Positions 17,438-26,093 of a stretch of DNA of 64,000 bases are shown piece after piece. The stretch is from Halobaculum rubrum (lineage in GTDB: Archaea > Halobacteriota > Halobacteria > Halobacteriales > Haloferacaceae): contig NZ_CP082284.1 of the NCBI RefSeq assembly GCF_019880225.1, positions 1,054,001-1,118,000 on the forward strand. Direction: 5' to 3'. The notes under the pieces were generated by a model. The model was not told where the DNA came from. It ran no database searches and saw nothing but the letters and a program-made list of their open reading frames with translations. Position 1 is the stretch's first letter. Each line of letters starts with the position of its first letter. A program made the translations under genes and the position numbers.

Positions 17438-17590
17438 TCGAGCACGCCTGAGCGGGAAACGACGTGTCCGAGAACACCTGAGTGGGGCGGGACGGGCGTC
17501 GGAGTTCTGACCGCGATCGCCGACTTCCAGGTGTGCGCTCTCGTTCCCGAGAGGGGCAGACATATACCCCGCCCGCGGCTAGGGCGGGTA

Positions 17591-18514
17591 ATGGCGAAGT
17601 GCGCGGAGTGCGGCGAGTACGAGAACCTCCCGTACCAGTGCAGACGCTGCGGACAGACCTTCTGTTCGGAACATCGCCTCCCGGAGAACCACGACTGTCC
17701 GGGGATGGGCGAGTGGAACGATCCCGGCGGCGTCTTCGACTCCGGCTTCGACGACGGCGTCGAGGGCGACGAATCCGGCGGCGTCGGCGCGCGGGTGAAG
17801 TCCAGGATCGAGCGCGAGACGGGGACCGGCGGCATCATGGGCGCGTTCCGCGGGAACATGACGTACGTGTTCCTCGCGCTGATGTGGGTCACGTTCGCCG
17901 CCCAGTGGGCGGTGATCCTCACCGGGGGGCCGTGGCAGGACATCTTCGTGCTCAGCGAGAGCGCCCTCCTGCAGGGATACGTCTGGACCGTCGTGACGTC
18001 GGTCTTCTCGCACTCCCCGACCGTCTTCTTCCACATCGCGGGCAACTCGATCGCGCTGTACTTCTTCGGCCCGCTGGTCGAGCGCTACCTCGGGTCGAAG
18101 CGCTTCACCGCGATGTTCCTGGTGACCGGCGCGGTCGCCGGCCTCTCACAGATCGGCGTGGGCGCGCTGTTGGGCGCGTCGCCCGCCGGCGGCGTCCTCG
18201 GCGCCTCGGGCGCGATCATGGCCGTTATGGGCTTCCTCTCGGTCGTGAACCCGAACCTGAAGGTGATGCTGCTCATCCCGCCGATTCCCCTGAAGATCCG
18301 GACGATCACGCTGCTGTACGCCGGCTTCTCGCTGTTCGGCGTCGTCTCCAGCGGGAGCGTCCTCGGCGGCGCCGGCGGCATCGCCCACGCCGCCCACCTC
18401 TCGGGGCTCGTGCTCGGCGTCCTCTACGCGACCGTCGCCGACGGTCGACGGGGCGTTCCCGACCAGATCGGCAGTGGCGGCGGCGGACTGGGCGGCGGCC
18501 GGCGACGGCTCTGA
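17591..18514 (+). CDS. Rhomboid-family serine protease with N-terminal AN1 zinc finger
   Basis: 307 aa. The first 36 residues form an AN1-like zinc finger (CAECGEYENLPYQCRRCGQTFC then SEHRLPENHDC). After an acidic linker come about six membrane helices. The protease signature is present: WTVVTSVFSHSPTVFFHIAGN (HxxxN), the serine motif GASGAIMAV and the catalytic His in IAHAAHLSGLVLG. It should cleave within membranes; AN1 fingers are ubiquitin/protein-binding elements, so substrate recruitment is a reasonable guess. The preceding GTG/ATG options (17531) add no recognisable sequence. Endonuclease V follows 4 bp after its stop. Confidence 0.93.
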   Translation: MAKCAECGEYENLPYQCRRCGQTFCSEHRLPENHDCPGMGEWNDPGGVFDSGFDDGVEGDESGGVGARVKSRIERETGTGGIMGAFRGNMTYVFLALMWVTFAAQWAVILTGGPWQDIFVLSESALLQGYVWTVVTSVFSHSPTVFFHIAGNSIALYFFGPLVERYLGSKRFTAMFLVTGAVAGLSQIGVGALLGASPAGGVLGASGAIMAVMGFLSVVNPNLKVMLLIPPIPLKIRTITLLYAGFSLFGVVSSGSVLGGAGGIAHAAHLSGLVLGVLYATVADGRRGVPDQIGSGGGGLGGGRRRL

Positions 18515-18518
18515 CCCG

Positions 18519-19358
18519 ATGCCCGAGCCCGTTCGTCCGGAGTTCCTCCCGGATCCCGAACTCGACCGCGAGGCGATGGAAACGCTCCAGCGCGACATCG
18601 CCGAGGCCGCCCGCTTTCGCGACGATCTCCCGTTCGATCCAGCGAGCGTAGCCATCGAGGACACCGCGAGCCCCGACGCTCCGCCGACGGCGACAGTGAC
18701 GGGGGCGACGCCGACGGAGACGGCGAGCCCGGGCGAACGCCCCTCGGACCCGCCGCTCGTCGCCGGCGTCGATCAGGCGTTCCTCGACGACCGTGCGGTG
18801 TCGGCGGTCGTCGTGTCCCGCGGCGGCGAGGTCGTCGAGCGCACGTACGCGGTGACGGACCTCTCGATCCCCTACGTCCCCGGCCTGCTCGCGTTCCGAG
18901 AGGGTGGTCCCATCGTCGACGCGCTGGCGACCCTGGAGTCCAACCCGGACCTGTACGTCCTCGACGGCAGCGGTCGGATCCACTTCCGGCAGGCCGGCAT
19001 CGCGACCCATATCGGCGTGCTGTTCGACGCGCCCGCCGTCGGCGTCGCCAAGAGCCTCCTGTGCGGGAGGCCCGAGGCGGGGGTCGACGGTCGCCCCGCC
19101 GGGTGGCGAGCGCCGATCCTCGCCGACGAGCGCGTCGACGCGCCCCCGGACACCACGATCGGGTACGCGTACCAGTCGCGCCAGTACGACTCCTCGCCGG
19201 AGATCAACCCGCTGTACGTGAGCCCCGGCCACCGCGTGAGCGCCGAGACCGCGGTCGACCTCGTGGCGGCGCTGTGTGACGGCTACAAGCTGCCCGAGCC
19301 GACCAGGCTGGCGGACGCGTACGCCGACGAGGCGAAATCGGACGTCGCCGGCGACTGA
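18519..19358 (+). CDS. nfi: Endonuclease V
   Basis: Nicks DNA or RNA next to deaminated adenine (inosine). 279 aa. The active-site acids are visible: D in VAGVDQAFLDD, E in SIPYVPGLLAFREGG and D in LYVLDGSGRIHFRQAGIATHIG; further conserved blocks are VGVAKSLLCG, NPLYVSPGHRVSAETAVDLV and LPEPTRLADAYADEA. An extra Thr/Pro-rich stretch of roughly 25 residues precedes the first motif and is not usual for the family. The gene starts 4 bp after the rhomboid gene and is probably cotranscribed. Confidence 0.95.
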   Translation: MPEPVRPEFLPDPELDREAMETLQRDIAEAARFRDDLPFDPASVAIEDTASPDAPPTATVTGATPTETASPGERPSDPPLVAGVDQAFLDDRAVSAVVVSRGGEVVERTYAVTDLSIPYVPGLLAFREGGPIVDALATLESNPDLYVLDGSGRIHFRQAGIATHIGVLFDAPAVGVAKSLLCGRPEAGVDGRPAGWRAPILADERVDAPPDTTIGYAYQSRQYDSSPEINPLYVSPGHRVSAETAVDLVAALCDGYKLPEPTRLADAYADEAKSDVAGD

Positions 19359-19461
19359 CGACCGCTCGGGATCGCTCGGTGGCGACAGCGACCGGCAGCG
19401 ACGGGGAGCGGGCGGAGACGAGACGACGGGAGTTAACTTCGGGGCCCCCGACGGCGTTGAC

Positions 19462-20286
19462 ATGACCAGAACCGTACTCATCACGGGGTGTTCCTCCGGC
19501 ATCGGCCGAGCGAGCGCCGAGGCGTTCCTCGAGGAGGAGTGGACGGTGTACGCGACCGCACGAAATCCGGCCGATATCGAGACGCTCGGCGACCACGAGG
19601 ACTGCCGGATCGCGACCCTCGACGTGACCGACGAGGCGGACATCGAGCGCGTCGTCGACCGGATGCTCGAGGAGAAGGGGCGCATCGACGCGCTCGTCAA
19701 CAACGCGGGCTACGGCCAGATGGGTCCCATCGAGGACGTCCCCACCGAAGCCGTCCGCGACCAGTTCGAGGTGAACGTGTACGGTCCCCACCGGCTGATC
19801 CGCGAAGTGTTGCCGGCGATGCGTCGCCGCGAGGACGGCGCCATCGTGAACGTCTCCTCGGCGGCCGGCCGGATCGCGTTCCCCGGCGGCGGCGTCTACT
19901 GCGGCTCGAAGTACGCCCTGGAGGCGATGAGCGACGCCCTCCGCAACGAGGTTCGCGAGTACGGCATCACCGTCTCGCTGATCGAACCCGGCCCCGTCGA
20001 GACCGGCTTCGATGACCGCGTCGAGTCCGAGATCGACGGTCTCGACCGCTCGGGCGCCTACGAGTCGTTCTACGATCTGGTCGAGGACTACGACGCCGTC
20101 GGCGGCGGCGGGTTCGCGGCCGTCGCGCCGGAGCGCGTCGCCGAGGACGTGGTCGACGCCGCGAGTTCGACGAAGCCGCCCGCGCGCTACCCGGTCGGCC
20201 CGCTCGCGACGGTCGCGGAGATCGGACGGTTCGTCCCGACCCGGATCGCCGACTCGCTGTGGTCGTTCGCGTCGAAGCTGTCGTGA
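19462..20286 (+). CDS. SDR-family oxidoreductase
   Basis: Classical short-chain dehydrogenase, 274 aa. Cofactor motif TVLITGCSSGIGRASAEAF at the N-terminus, NNAGYG after strand 4, catalytic Ser in VNVSSAAGRIAFPGGG and YxxxK in YCGSKYALEAM. The length and the C-terminal region resemble retinol/17-beta-hydroxysteroid dehydrogenase-like members; the substrate is unknown. An Arg at TARNPAD after strand 2 suggests NADPH. Start at MTRTVLITG, since the frame upstream lacks haloarchaeal composition. Confidence 0.92.
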   Translation: MTRTVLITGCSSGIGRASAEAFLEEEWTVYATARNPADIETLGDHEDCRIATLDVTDEADIERVVDRMLEEKGRIDALVNNAGYGQMGPIEDVPTEAVRDQFEVNVYGPHRLIREVLPAMRRREDGAIVNVSSAAGRIAFPGGGVYCGSKYALEAMSDALRNEVREYGITVSLIEPGPVETGFDDRVESEIDGLDRSGAYESFYDLVEDYDAVGGGGFAAVAPERVAEDVVDAASSTKPPARYPVGPLATVAEIGRFVPTRIADSLWSFASKLS

Positions 20287-20290
20287 GCCC

Positions 20291-20602
20291 GTGAGCGACG
20301 ACGACCCGACCGTCGACGACCGGCTCGACGCGCTTCACGAACACCTCGCCGCGACCGCCGAGCGGCCGGTCGCGCGGGCCGCGAGCGCCCACCTCGGGGA
20401 GGCCGAGGCCGTCGCGCGCGACCTCGCGGACCGGCCCGCGGACCCGGACACCGTCCGCGAGCGTGTGGGCCACGTCGTCCGGCTCCTTCGTGAGGCCGGC
20501 GACACCGAGGACGAGGCGGCCGACGAACACGTCGCCGCGGCGTTGGAGCTGGCCGAGGACCTGCTGGCAGAGCTGGCCGACAGGGACGACAGATCGACGT
20601 AG
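20291..20602 (+). CDS. Small acidic helical protein, hypothetical
   Basis: 103 aa from a GTG start 5 bp after the SDR stop. All-helical by eye: DDRLDALHEHLAATAERPV, EAEAVARDLADRPADPDTV and AALELAEDLLAELADRDD. No Cys, no membrane helix, no known motif. Its position suggests cotranscription with the SDR gene, convergent with the arsA-type gene. Confidence 0.7.
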   Translation: MSDDDPTVDDRLDALHEHLAATAERPVARAASAHLGEAEAVARDLADRPADPDTVRERVGHVVRLLREAGDTEDEAADEHVAAALELAEDLLAELADRDDRST

Positions 20603-20611
20603 CCGACCCGC

Positions 20612-21790
20612 TCAGGCCAGACAGGCGGCGACGACGCGCAGGGCCTCCTCGCCGCGCACCTCATCCGCAAGCAGGGGAACGCGCTTCACGTCGCGGCCGC
20701 GGTAGAGATCGGTCGCCTTCGAGAGGCTGTTCTGTTGGACTTCCCACCGACGCTGACAGAACTCACAGTCCTCCAGGTTCGGCGTGACGATCCACGAGGG
20801 GTCGACGCCGTCGCCGAACGCCGCGACCTCGCGTGGGTCCTCCATCACGCGATTCACCACGAGCGTGTTCACCGGAATGGAGAACTCGTCGAGCCGAGAG
20901 ACGAGCCGCTCGGACTCGACGACGCTCATCTCCTCGGGAACCATCACGACGCGGAAGTCCGTCTTCGAAGGGTCCTGTAACGTCTCGCGTAGCCGGGTGA
21001 TTCGCGCCTTCAGCTCGTCGAGATCCGGCTCCTCGCCCGCGCCGTCGCCCATCCCGAACATGCCCTTCATTCCCTCCATCATCCCGGAGAACTGCTGTTT
21101 GAGCTTCATGATACGCCCGACCATCGAGTCGAGCGTCTCGGGCAGTTGCAGCAGGCGGAGCGTGTGCCCCGTCGGCGCGGTGTCGACGACGACGCGGTCG
21201 AATCGGGGGTCGTCGAGGTGTTCGAGCAGCTGTCGCATCGCCGCCGCCTCGTCGGCGCCGGGCATCGTCCCGCCGAGCAGTCCGCCCATCGGCGAGTCGG
21301 CCATCGCCTCGCCCATCCCGCCGAGGCCCCCAAGGGGATTCTCTCCGGGAGTCGCATCGCCGGACCCGGTCCCGGTGTCGTCGTCCTCGCTGCCGGTCGC
21401 CATTCCGGCGCCGAACAGCCCCTCCTCCATCGCGGCGTCGGGGTCGATCTCGGCGGCGTACAGCGGGACGTCCTCGCGGATCCGAGAGGGGTGAGCGGGG
21501 ATGTCGGTGTCGAGGGTGTCCGACAGCGAGTGCGCCGGGTCGGTCGACACCACGAGCGTCGAGACGCCGTCGTGGGCGCTCGCGAGCGCGGTCGCGGCCG
21601 CGCACGTCGTCTTCCCGACGCCGCCCTTCCCGCCGTAGAGGACGTACTTCGGATCGTCCGGGTCGGCGAGCCCCGTCTCGCCGCTCATGTCGATCTCGGC
21701 GCCCATCCGTGAGGCGTCCGGCTCGGGCGGCTGACCGTCCTCTCCGTCGTCGTCGATCTCGTCGACGGGCTCCACGTCGATATCGCTCAT
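20612..21790 (-). CDS. ArsA/Get3-family ATPase
   Basis: 392 aa. An acidic N-terminal tail is followed by the P-loop YGGKGGVGKTTCAAATA (residues about 53-64), switch I region STDPAHSLSDTLD, switch II DTAPTGHTLRLLQLPE and a C-terminal CEFCQRRW zinc-dimer motif (CxxC) as in eukaryotic Get3/TRC40. Between them lie methionine/glycine-rich segments (LGGMGEAMADSPMGGLLGG and SGMMEGMKGMFGMGDG) like the hydrophobic groove region that binds tail-anchored membrane proteins. A role in tail-anchored protein targeting is therefore more likely than arsenite extrusion, for which no arsB is nearby. Start at MSDIDVEPVD; upstream in-frame sequence looks non-coding. Confidence 0.93.
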   Translation of the reverse strand: MSDIDVEPVDEIDDDGEDGQPPEPDASRMGAEIDMSGETGLADPDDPKYVLYGGKGGVGKTTCAAATALASAHDGVSTLVVSTDPAHSLSDTLDTDIPAHPSRIREDVPLYAAEIDPDAAMEEGLFGAGMATGSEDDDTGTGSGDATPGENPLGGLGGMGEAMADSPMGGLLGGTMPGADEAAAMRQLLEHLDDPRFDRVVVDTAPTGHTLRLLQLPETLDSMVGRIMKLKQQFSGMMEGMKGMFGMGDGAGEEPDLDELKARITRLRETLQDPSKTDFRVVMVPEEMSVVESERLVSRLDEFSIPVNTLVVNRVMEDPREVAAFGDGVDPSWIVTPNLEDCEFCQRRWEVQQNSLSKATDLYRGRDVKRVPLLADEVRGEEALRVVAACLA

Positions 21791-21994
21791 TGGCTGGACC
21801 GAGGAGACGGGAACTTGTCTATCCGTTGGTCGCGACGCACCGGGGTCCACGCGAGGATTGAAGTACGATACCGGAAGCAACACCGCCGGACGTTCCGGGT
21901 CGCTGGCGTCGACCCACAGTCCGCGTCGCCCCTCGCGTGCCGTCGGAGCGCCGGGGGCCGAGCAACGAGAGCGCGCGACCGGGTTCGCCGTCCG

Positions 21995-23095
21995 TCAGGC
22001 GAAGTAGTCGGCCAGCCGTCCGGCCGCCTCCTCGGCACGCGGGGTCACGAGCGCGAACCGGAGCCACTCCTCGCGCGCCGAGCCGAAGGTCTCGCCCGGC
22101 ATCCCCGCGACGCCGGCCTCGTCGATCAGTTGCTTGGCGTTCGCCATGGTCCCGGGGAAGCCGTCGAAGCGGGCGAGCACGTAGAACGCGCCCCCGGGAG
22201 TTGTGTATTCGGCCCCGGCGGCGTCGAGCGCGTCGGTGAACGTCGTCACGCGCTCGCGCAGCATCGCGCGGACATCGGCGTAGTAGTCGGCGTCGGTCTC
22301 GCGGAGCGCGCGCAGTACCGCCGCCTGCGGCGGGCGGGATGTGGCGACGTTGACGAGCATGTGCCGGGTCTTTGCGGCGTCGACGAGGTGCTCCGGGAGC
22401 ACCGCGTAGCCGACGCGAAACCCGGTGATAGCCATCGATTTCGAGTAGCCGGTCGTCACGATCACCCGGTCGCTGTCGAGCGTCAGCGCCGATTCGAACT
22501 CGCCGGTGAAATCGAAATGGTCGTACACCTCGTCGACGACGAGCGTCGCGTCGACCTCCTCGGCTATCGCCGCGAGCTCGGCCATCGTCTCTCGCGAGTA
22601 CACGGCGCCGGTCGGATTGTTCGGCGTGTTCACGAGGACGAGACCCGTCTCCTCGCTCGCCGCGTCGCGGAAGCGGTCGGGGTCGATGGACCCGTCGCGC
22701 TCGGTCGGCACGAGCGTCGCGTCGGCGTCGAGCAGCTCGGCTTTCCCCGGGTAGTACGGGTACACCGGATCGGCCAAGAGTACCTCCGAGCCGGCGTCGC
22801 GATCCAGCGCGGCGGCCATCGCGAGGTAGTTCGCCTCGCCGGTGCCGTTGGTGACGACGATCCGACCGGCGTCGACGTTCCGGCGGGCGGCGATCTCCTC
22901 GCGGAGGGCTCGCAGCCCCTCGCTGGGCGGGTACTGGAACTCGTCCGGACTCGCGTCGGCGTACTCGCGCAGCCCGTCGCGCAGCGCGGCGGGCGGCTCC
23001 CAGTCGGGGTTGCCCGACACCATGTCCACCACGTCGCGGTCGGCGGACGCGGCGTACTGCATCACGTGGAAGAACTGCGGGCGCTGATAGTGCAC
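21995..23095 (-). CDS. PLP-dependent aminotransferase, class I/II
   Basis: 366 aa from a GTG start (HYQRPQFFHVMQYA). Shows MVSGNPDWEPP, NGTGEANYLAMAAAL, NTPNNPTGAVYSRE, VVDEVYDHFDF and the Schiff-base lysine in TTGYSKSMAITGFRVGY, then PGGAFYVLARF and the substrate-carboxylate arginine in WLRFALV. Fold type I aspartate-aminotransferase family; the amino donor is not predictable. An ATG 11 codons inside is the alternative start. Confidence 0.92.
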   Translation of the reverse strand: MHYQRPQFFHVMQYAASADRDVVDMVSGNPDWEPPAALRDGLREYADASPDEFQYPPSEGLRALREEIAARRNVDAGRIVVTNGTGEANYLAMAAALDRDAGSEVLLADPVYPYYPGKAELLDADATLVPTERDGSIDPDRFRDAASEETGLVLVNTPNNPTGAVYSRETMAELAAIAEEVDATLVVDEVYDHFDFTGEFESALTLDSDRVIVTTGYSKSMAITGFRVGYAVLPEHLVDAAKTRHMLVNVATSRPPQAAVLRALRETDADYYADVRAMLRERVTTFTDALDAAGAEYTTPGGAFYVLARFDGFPGTMANAKQLIDEAGVAGMPGETFGSAREEWLRFALVTPRAEEAAGRLADYFA

Positions 23096-23170
23096 GGCTT
23101 GTCAGCGGTACTGTGAGCCGTCGCTCCTTCACTCCCGCGGTCTTAAGCCGCAGCCGGGACACCGGACGGT

Positions 23171-23704
23171 ATGTCCGAGTCCGAGGGGGGTGAATCCGGA
23201 TCCGATCCGCCCGTCGAGGAGCGCGTCGGCGACGCGCTCCGGGCCGCAGGCCAGACCGTCGCGATCGCCGAGTCGTGTACCGGCGGCCTGATCGGATCGT
23301 TGTTGACCGACGTTCCGGGCTCCAGCGACTACGTCGACCGCTCGGTCGTCACCTACAGCTACGACGCGAAGCTGGAGGAGCTGGCGGTCCCGCGCGAATA
23401 TCTCGACGAGGAGGGTGCCGTCTCCGAGTCGGTCGCCCGCGCGATGGCCCGCGGCGTCCGCGACACCGCCGGCACCGACTGGGGGGTCTCCACGACCGGG
23501 ATCGCCGGTCCCGACGGCGGCAGCGACGAGAAACCGGTGGGAACCGTGTTCATCGGCGTCGCGTACGCCGGCGCGTGGGGGACCGGCGACAGCGACGCCG
23601 CCGTCGAGCGCTACGAGTTCGACGGGACGCGAACGGAGATCAAAGCACAGATCGCGCGGCAGGCGCTCGCTGACCTCCTCGCGGCGGTCGGCAGACGCGA
23701 CTAG
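23171..23704 (+). CDS. CinA-family nicotinamide-nucleotide amidase
   Basis: 177 aa, the stand-alone C-terminal CinA domain (PncC type) that hydrolyses nicotinamide mononucleotide in pyridine nucleotide salvage. Conserved: VAIAESCTGGLIGSLLTDVPGSS, VVTYSYDAKLEEL, GAVSESVARAMARG and TTGIAGPDGGSDEKPVGTVFIG. The N-terminal molybdopterin-binding domain of bacterial CinA is absent, as is usual for such short forms. Confidence 0.93.
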   Translation: MSESEGGESGSDPPVEERVGDALRAAGQTVAIAESCTGGLIGSLLTDVPGSSDYVDRSVVTYSYDAKLEELAVPREYLDEEGAVSESVARAMARGVRDTAGTDWGVSTTGIAGPDGGSDEKPVGTVFIGVAYAGAWGTGDSDAAVERYEFDGTRTEIKAQIARQALADLLAAVGRRD

Positions 23705-23795
23705 GATCGGTTACGGATAGGACGGGGCTCCCCCACGACACCGGCGTGATCGATCCGGAGGAGCCGAAACGGTTTGGTCGCTCGCGGCGGCACGG

Positions 23796-24308
23796 GTGGA
23801 CGTGAACAAGAAGGGCCACGTGCTGAACGCGATCCTCCTCGCGATCGGACTGGGATACGTCCTCCAGCCGTCGGGGGACGTAGAGACGTTTCGCACCATC
23901 GCCGAGCTGTTCGTCCCAATCGTGCTCGGCGCGCTGTTTCCGGACGTCGACACGGCCTTCGGCAAGCACCGCAAGACGCTGCACAACCTCCTCGTTCTCG
24001 GGGTGGTTCTCGCGTACCCGATCTACTTCGGGAACCTCCAGTTCGTCTGGATCGGCGTCGCCACGCACTACCTCCTCGACGTGGTCGGGAGCAAACGCGG
24101 CATCGCGCTGTTTTACCCGCTCTCGTCGACGGAGTACGGCCTCCCGGTCGGCGTCACGACGTCCAGCAAGTGGGCGGACACGTTCACGGTCGTCATCACG
24201 CTCGGCGAACTCGCGGCGCTGACAGTCGTCCAGTTCTACCTCGTCGACCTCAACACGGGGACGCCGAGAGCGATGGTCGCGACCGCCATCGCCAGTCTGC
24301 CGGTGTGA
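23796..24308 (+). CDS. YdjM/DUF457-type membrane-bound metal-dependent hydrolase
   Basis: About 170 aa. Starts GTG, either VDVNKKGH or two codons later VNKKGH. The signature acids and histidines are NKKGHVLNAILLAIG, LFPDVDTAFGKHRKTLHNLL and VATHYLLDVVGSKRG, between about four membrane helices. The motif resembles the LexA-binding inner-membrane hydrolase family; its reaction is not known. An AT-poor upstream region of about 90 bp separates it from cinA. Confidence 0.85.
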   Translation: MDVNKKGHVLNAILLAIGLGYVLQPSGDVETFRTIAELFVPIVLGALFPDVDTAFGKHRKTLHNLLVLGVVLAYPIYFGNLQFVWIGVATHYLLDVVGSKRGIALFYPLSSTEYGLPVGVTTSSKWADTFTVVITLGELAALTVVQFYLVDLNTGTPRAMVATAIASLPV

Positions 24309-24353
24309 TCGCCCCCGGTTCGATCGGAGGATGGCACCAGCCACGACCGGAAG

Positions 24354-25115
24354 TCAGTAAACAGACACGTCGTCGAAGCGCCCGTTGTAGGCGATGTGTC
24401 GTGGGTGGGTCGCCTCCATCCCCGAGAGCAGCAGGCGGTCGAGCTTCCCCCACGAGTTCTCGTAGCCGAGGTGGGCGAACTCCACCAGCCGTCGCAGCCG
24501 CGTCGCCGGGTCGCCTCGCCTGACGACCGTACGGGGCCGCCGTTCTTTCAGCGCCGTTACGAGCGCCTCCTCCCCGCGAACGTCGCCCTCGAACTCCGTC
24601 CACGCCGTGCCGACAGTGCCGTGGAGGTGTGCGTACGAGGACCCGAACGTCGACAGGTCGAACGCCTCGGCGATCCGACGGCCGCGGTCGTTCTGTCTGC
24701 CGAACAGCTTCGCGTTGTACGCCTCGACGGCGTCGATCCGGTCGCGGTAGGCGCCCGCCTCCGCGCGGGTGAGGCTCACGTTCATGAACCCCGGGTGCGG
24801 AACGAGCACGGCCGCACCCTGGCGTTCGAACTCCGCCAGCGCCGCCTCGAACGTGATGAAGTCGGGGACCGGGTCGTCCAGTCCGACGGCGAGGAGGTGG
24901 CGTCGGTTCCCCCAGTCGCCGGTGAACACTTCCCGCGCCGGCACCACCGTCACGTCCTCGGTCGAGAAGCGCTCGGCGCGCTCGCGGATCTCCGGGAGCC
25001 GCGTGAAGTGCGGGGCGTACACGAGCGTGTCGATACCCGACTGTCGCGCCCGCTGGACGACGCGCTCGTCGAGCAGTTTCACGTGAGCGTCGACCCGCGT
25101 CGGTCCTGCAGTCAC
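24354..25115 (-). CDS. PHP-domain-like phosphoesterase with altered metal motif
   Basis: 253 aa from GTG. The fold resembles PHP-family hydrolases: VDAHVKLLDERVVQRARQSG at the N-terminus, VYAPHFTRLPEI, VPAREVFTGDW (Glu), VPHPGFMNVSLT and a C-terminal GSSYAHLHGTVGTAW. The usual first motif HxH reads H-V-K here and the final D-x-H is replaced by A-H-L-H, so the metal site is unusual. It could be a modified phosphoesterase or a non-catalytic member. Convergent with the YdjM-type gene. Confidence 0.78.
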   Translation of the reverse strand: MTAGPTRVDAHVKLLDERVVQRARQSGIDTLVYAPHFTRLPEIRERAERFSTEDVTVVPAREVFTGDWGNRRHLLAVGLDDPVPDFITFEAALAEFERQGAAVLVPHPGFMNVSLTRAEAGAYRDRIDAVEAYNAKLFGRQNDRGRRIAEAFDLSTFGSSYAHLHGTVGTAWTEFEGDVRGEEALVTALKERRPRTVVRRGDPATRLRRLVEFAHLGYENSWGKLDRLLLSGMEATHPRHIAYNGRFDDVSVY

Positions 25116-25259
25116 ACACGGAGGTACGTCGGGCCGACGTTAGTGATTCCGCTTTTCGGATCAGGTGTGGGCGGGCCCACCGGCAACTGCGGAGGGGGAC
25201 GGCACCGGGAACGCGCCTCCACGGGAACGCTTATGCGAGCCTGTCGTCTGCATCCGGGT

Positions 25260-25556
25260 ATGTCCCGGTGGGCCTGTGGCCTCGAAGGGTGCGACGCGGC
25301 GTTCGACGCGGTCGAGGACGCCGTCGTCCACCAGACGACCGCACACGAGCGACACGAATGTCAGGTGTGTGGCGCCGTCGTTCCCGACGGCTACTTCGCC
25401 ATCCGTCACGCCTTCGACGAGCACACCCGCGCCGAGTTCGTCCGCGCGTACGACGCGGACTCCGACGACGTCCGCGAGCGCGAGCGGATCAAGGCCGACA
25501 TCGAGGATATCGCCGATATGGACCTGGTCGTCGAGCGCGTCGACGGCGACGTGTGA
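25260..25556 (+). CDS. Small zinc-finger protein (DUF7565-like)
   Basis: 98 aa. Two zinc-binding clusters: CGLEGCDAAFDAVEDAVVHQ with HTTAHERHEC, and CQVCGAVVPDGYFAIRH followed by AFDEHTRAEFVRAYDADSDD. The layout resembles two C2H2-type fingers as in haloarchaeal DUF7565 proteins (recalled, unverified). It may bind nucleic acid or protein. Convergent with spt5, with an 79-bp gap. Confidence 0.8.
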   Translation: MSRWACGLEGCDAAFDAVEDAVVHQTTAHERHECQVCGAVVPDGYFAIRHAFDEHTRAEFVRAYDADSDDVRERERIKADIEDIADMDLVVERVDGDV

Positions 25557-25635
25557 CGCGGGCGACCCCCGCGAACGCCGGTCGCACTTCCGATCGAGAA
25601 CAGTCCTGACAGCCAACTCGGGCGCGTTCGTCCGA

Positions 25636-26091
25636 CTATCGCTCGTCGGAGTCGAGCACGCGGATCTGGTCGCCCCGCACCGTCACCGGGATCGGGACGG
25701 TCGCCTCGTACAGTTCGACGGTCACCTGATCTTTGCCCTCGTCGATGCGCTGCACCTGCGCCTTCTCGCCTTTGAACGGACCGGCGATCAGCTCGACGAT
25801 GTCGCCCTCCGCGATGCCCTCCACGTCGGGCGTCGGGGAGAGGAAGTGCTCGACCTCCGACATCGACGATCGGCCGGCCTCGCCGCCGGGGCCCTCGACG
25901 AGCCCGCGGGCGTGCGGAACTTCCTCCAGCACGCGCCGGATGACGGCGTCGCCGTCGGCCTCGACCATCACGTAGCTGGTGAGCTGGTCGGGCGCGAGCA
26001 CGGCGTAGATCCCGGCCATCTCCTTGCTGGCGATCATGTCGGCGACCGTTCGCTCCTGGCTGGCCGTCGTCTTCACTGAGTAGATCGGCAC
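25636..26091 (-). CDS. spt5: Transcription elongation factor Spt5 (NusG-type)
   Basis: 151 aa from GTG (VPIYSVKTTASQERTV). Processivity factor that bridges the RNA polymerase clamp with Spt4. NGN domain: ADMIASKEMAGIYAVLAPDQL, YVMVEADGDAVIRRVLEEVPHARG. C-terminal KOW domain: EGDIVELIAGPFKGEKAQVQRID and VTVELYEATVPIPVTV. The start codon lies 2 bp after the secE stop, so the two are cotranscribed. Confidence 0.95.
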   Translation of the reverse strand: MPIYSVKTTASQERTVADMIASKEMAGIYAVLAPDQLTSYVMVEADGDAVIRRVLEEVPHARGLVEGPGGEAGRSSMSEVEHFLSPTPDVEGIAEGDIVELIAGPFKGEKAQVQRIDEGKDQVTVELYEATVPIPVTVRGDQIRVLDSDER

Positions 26092-26093
26092 CG

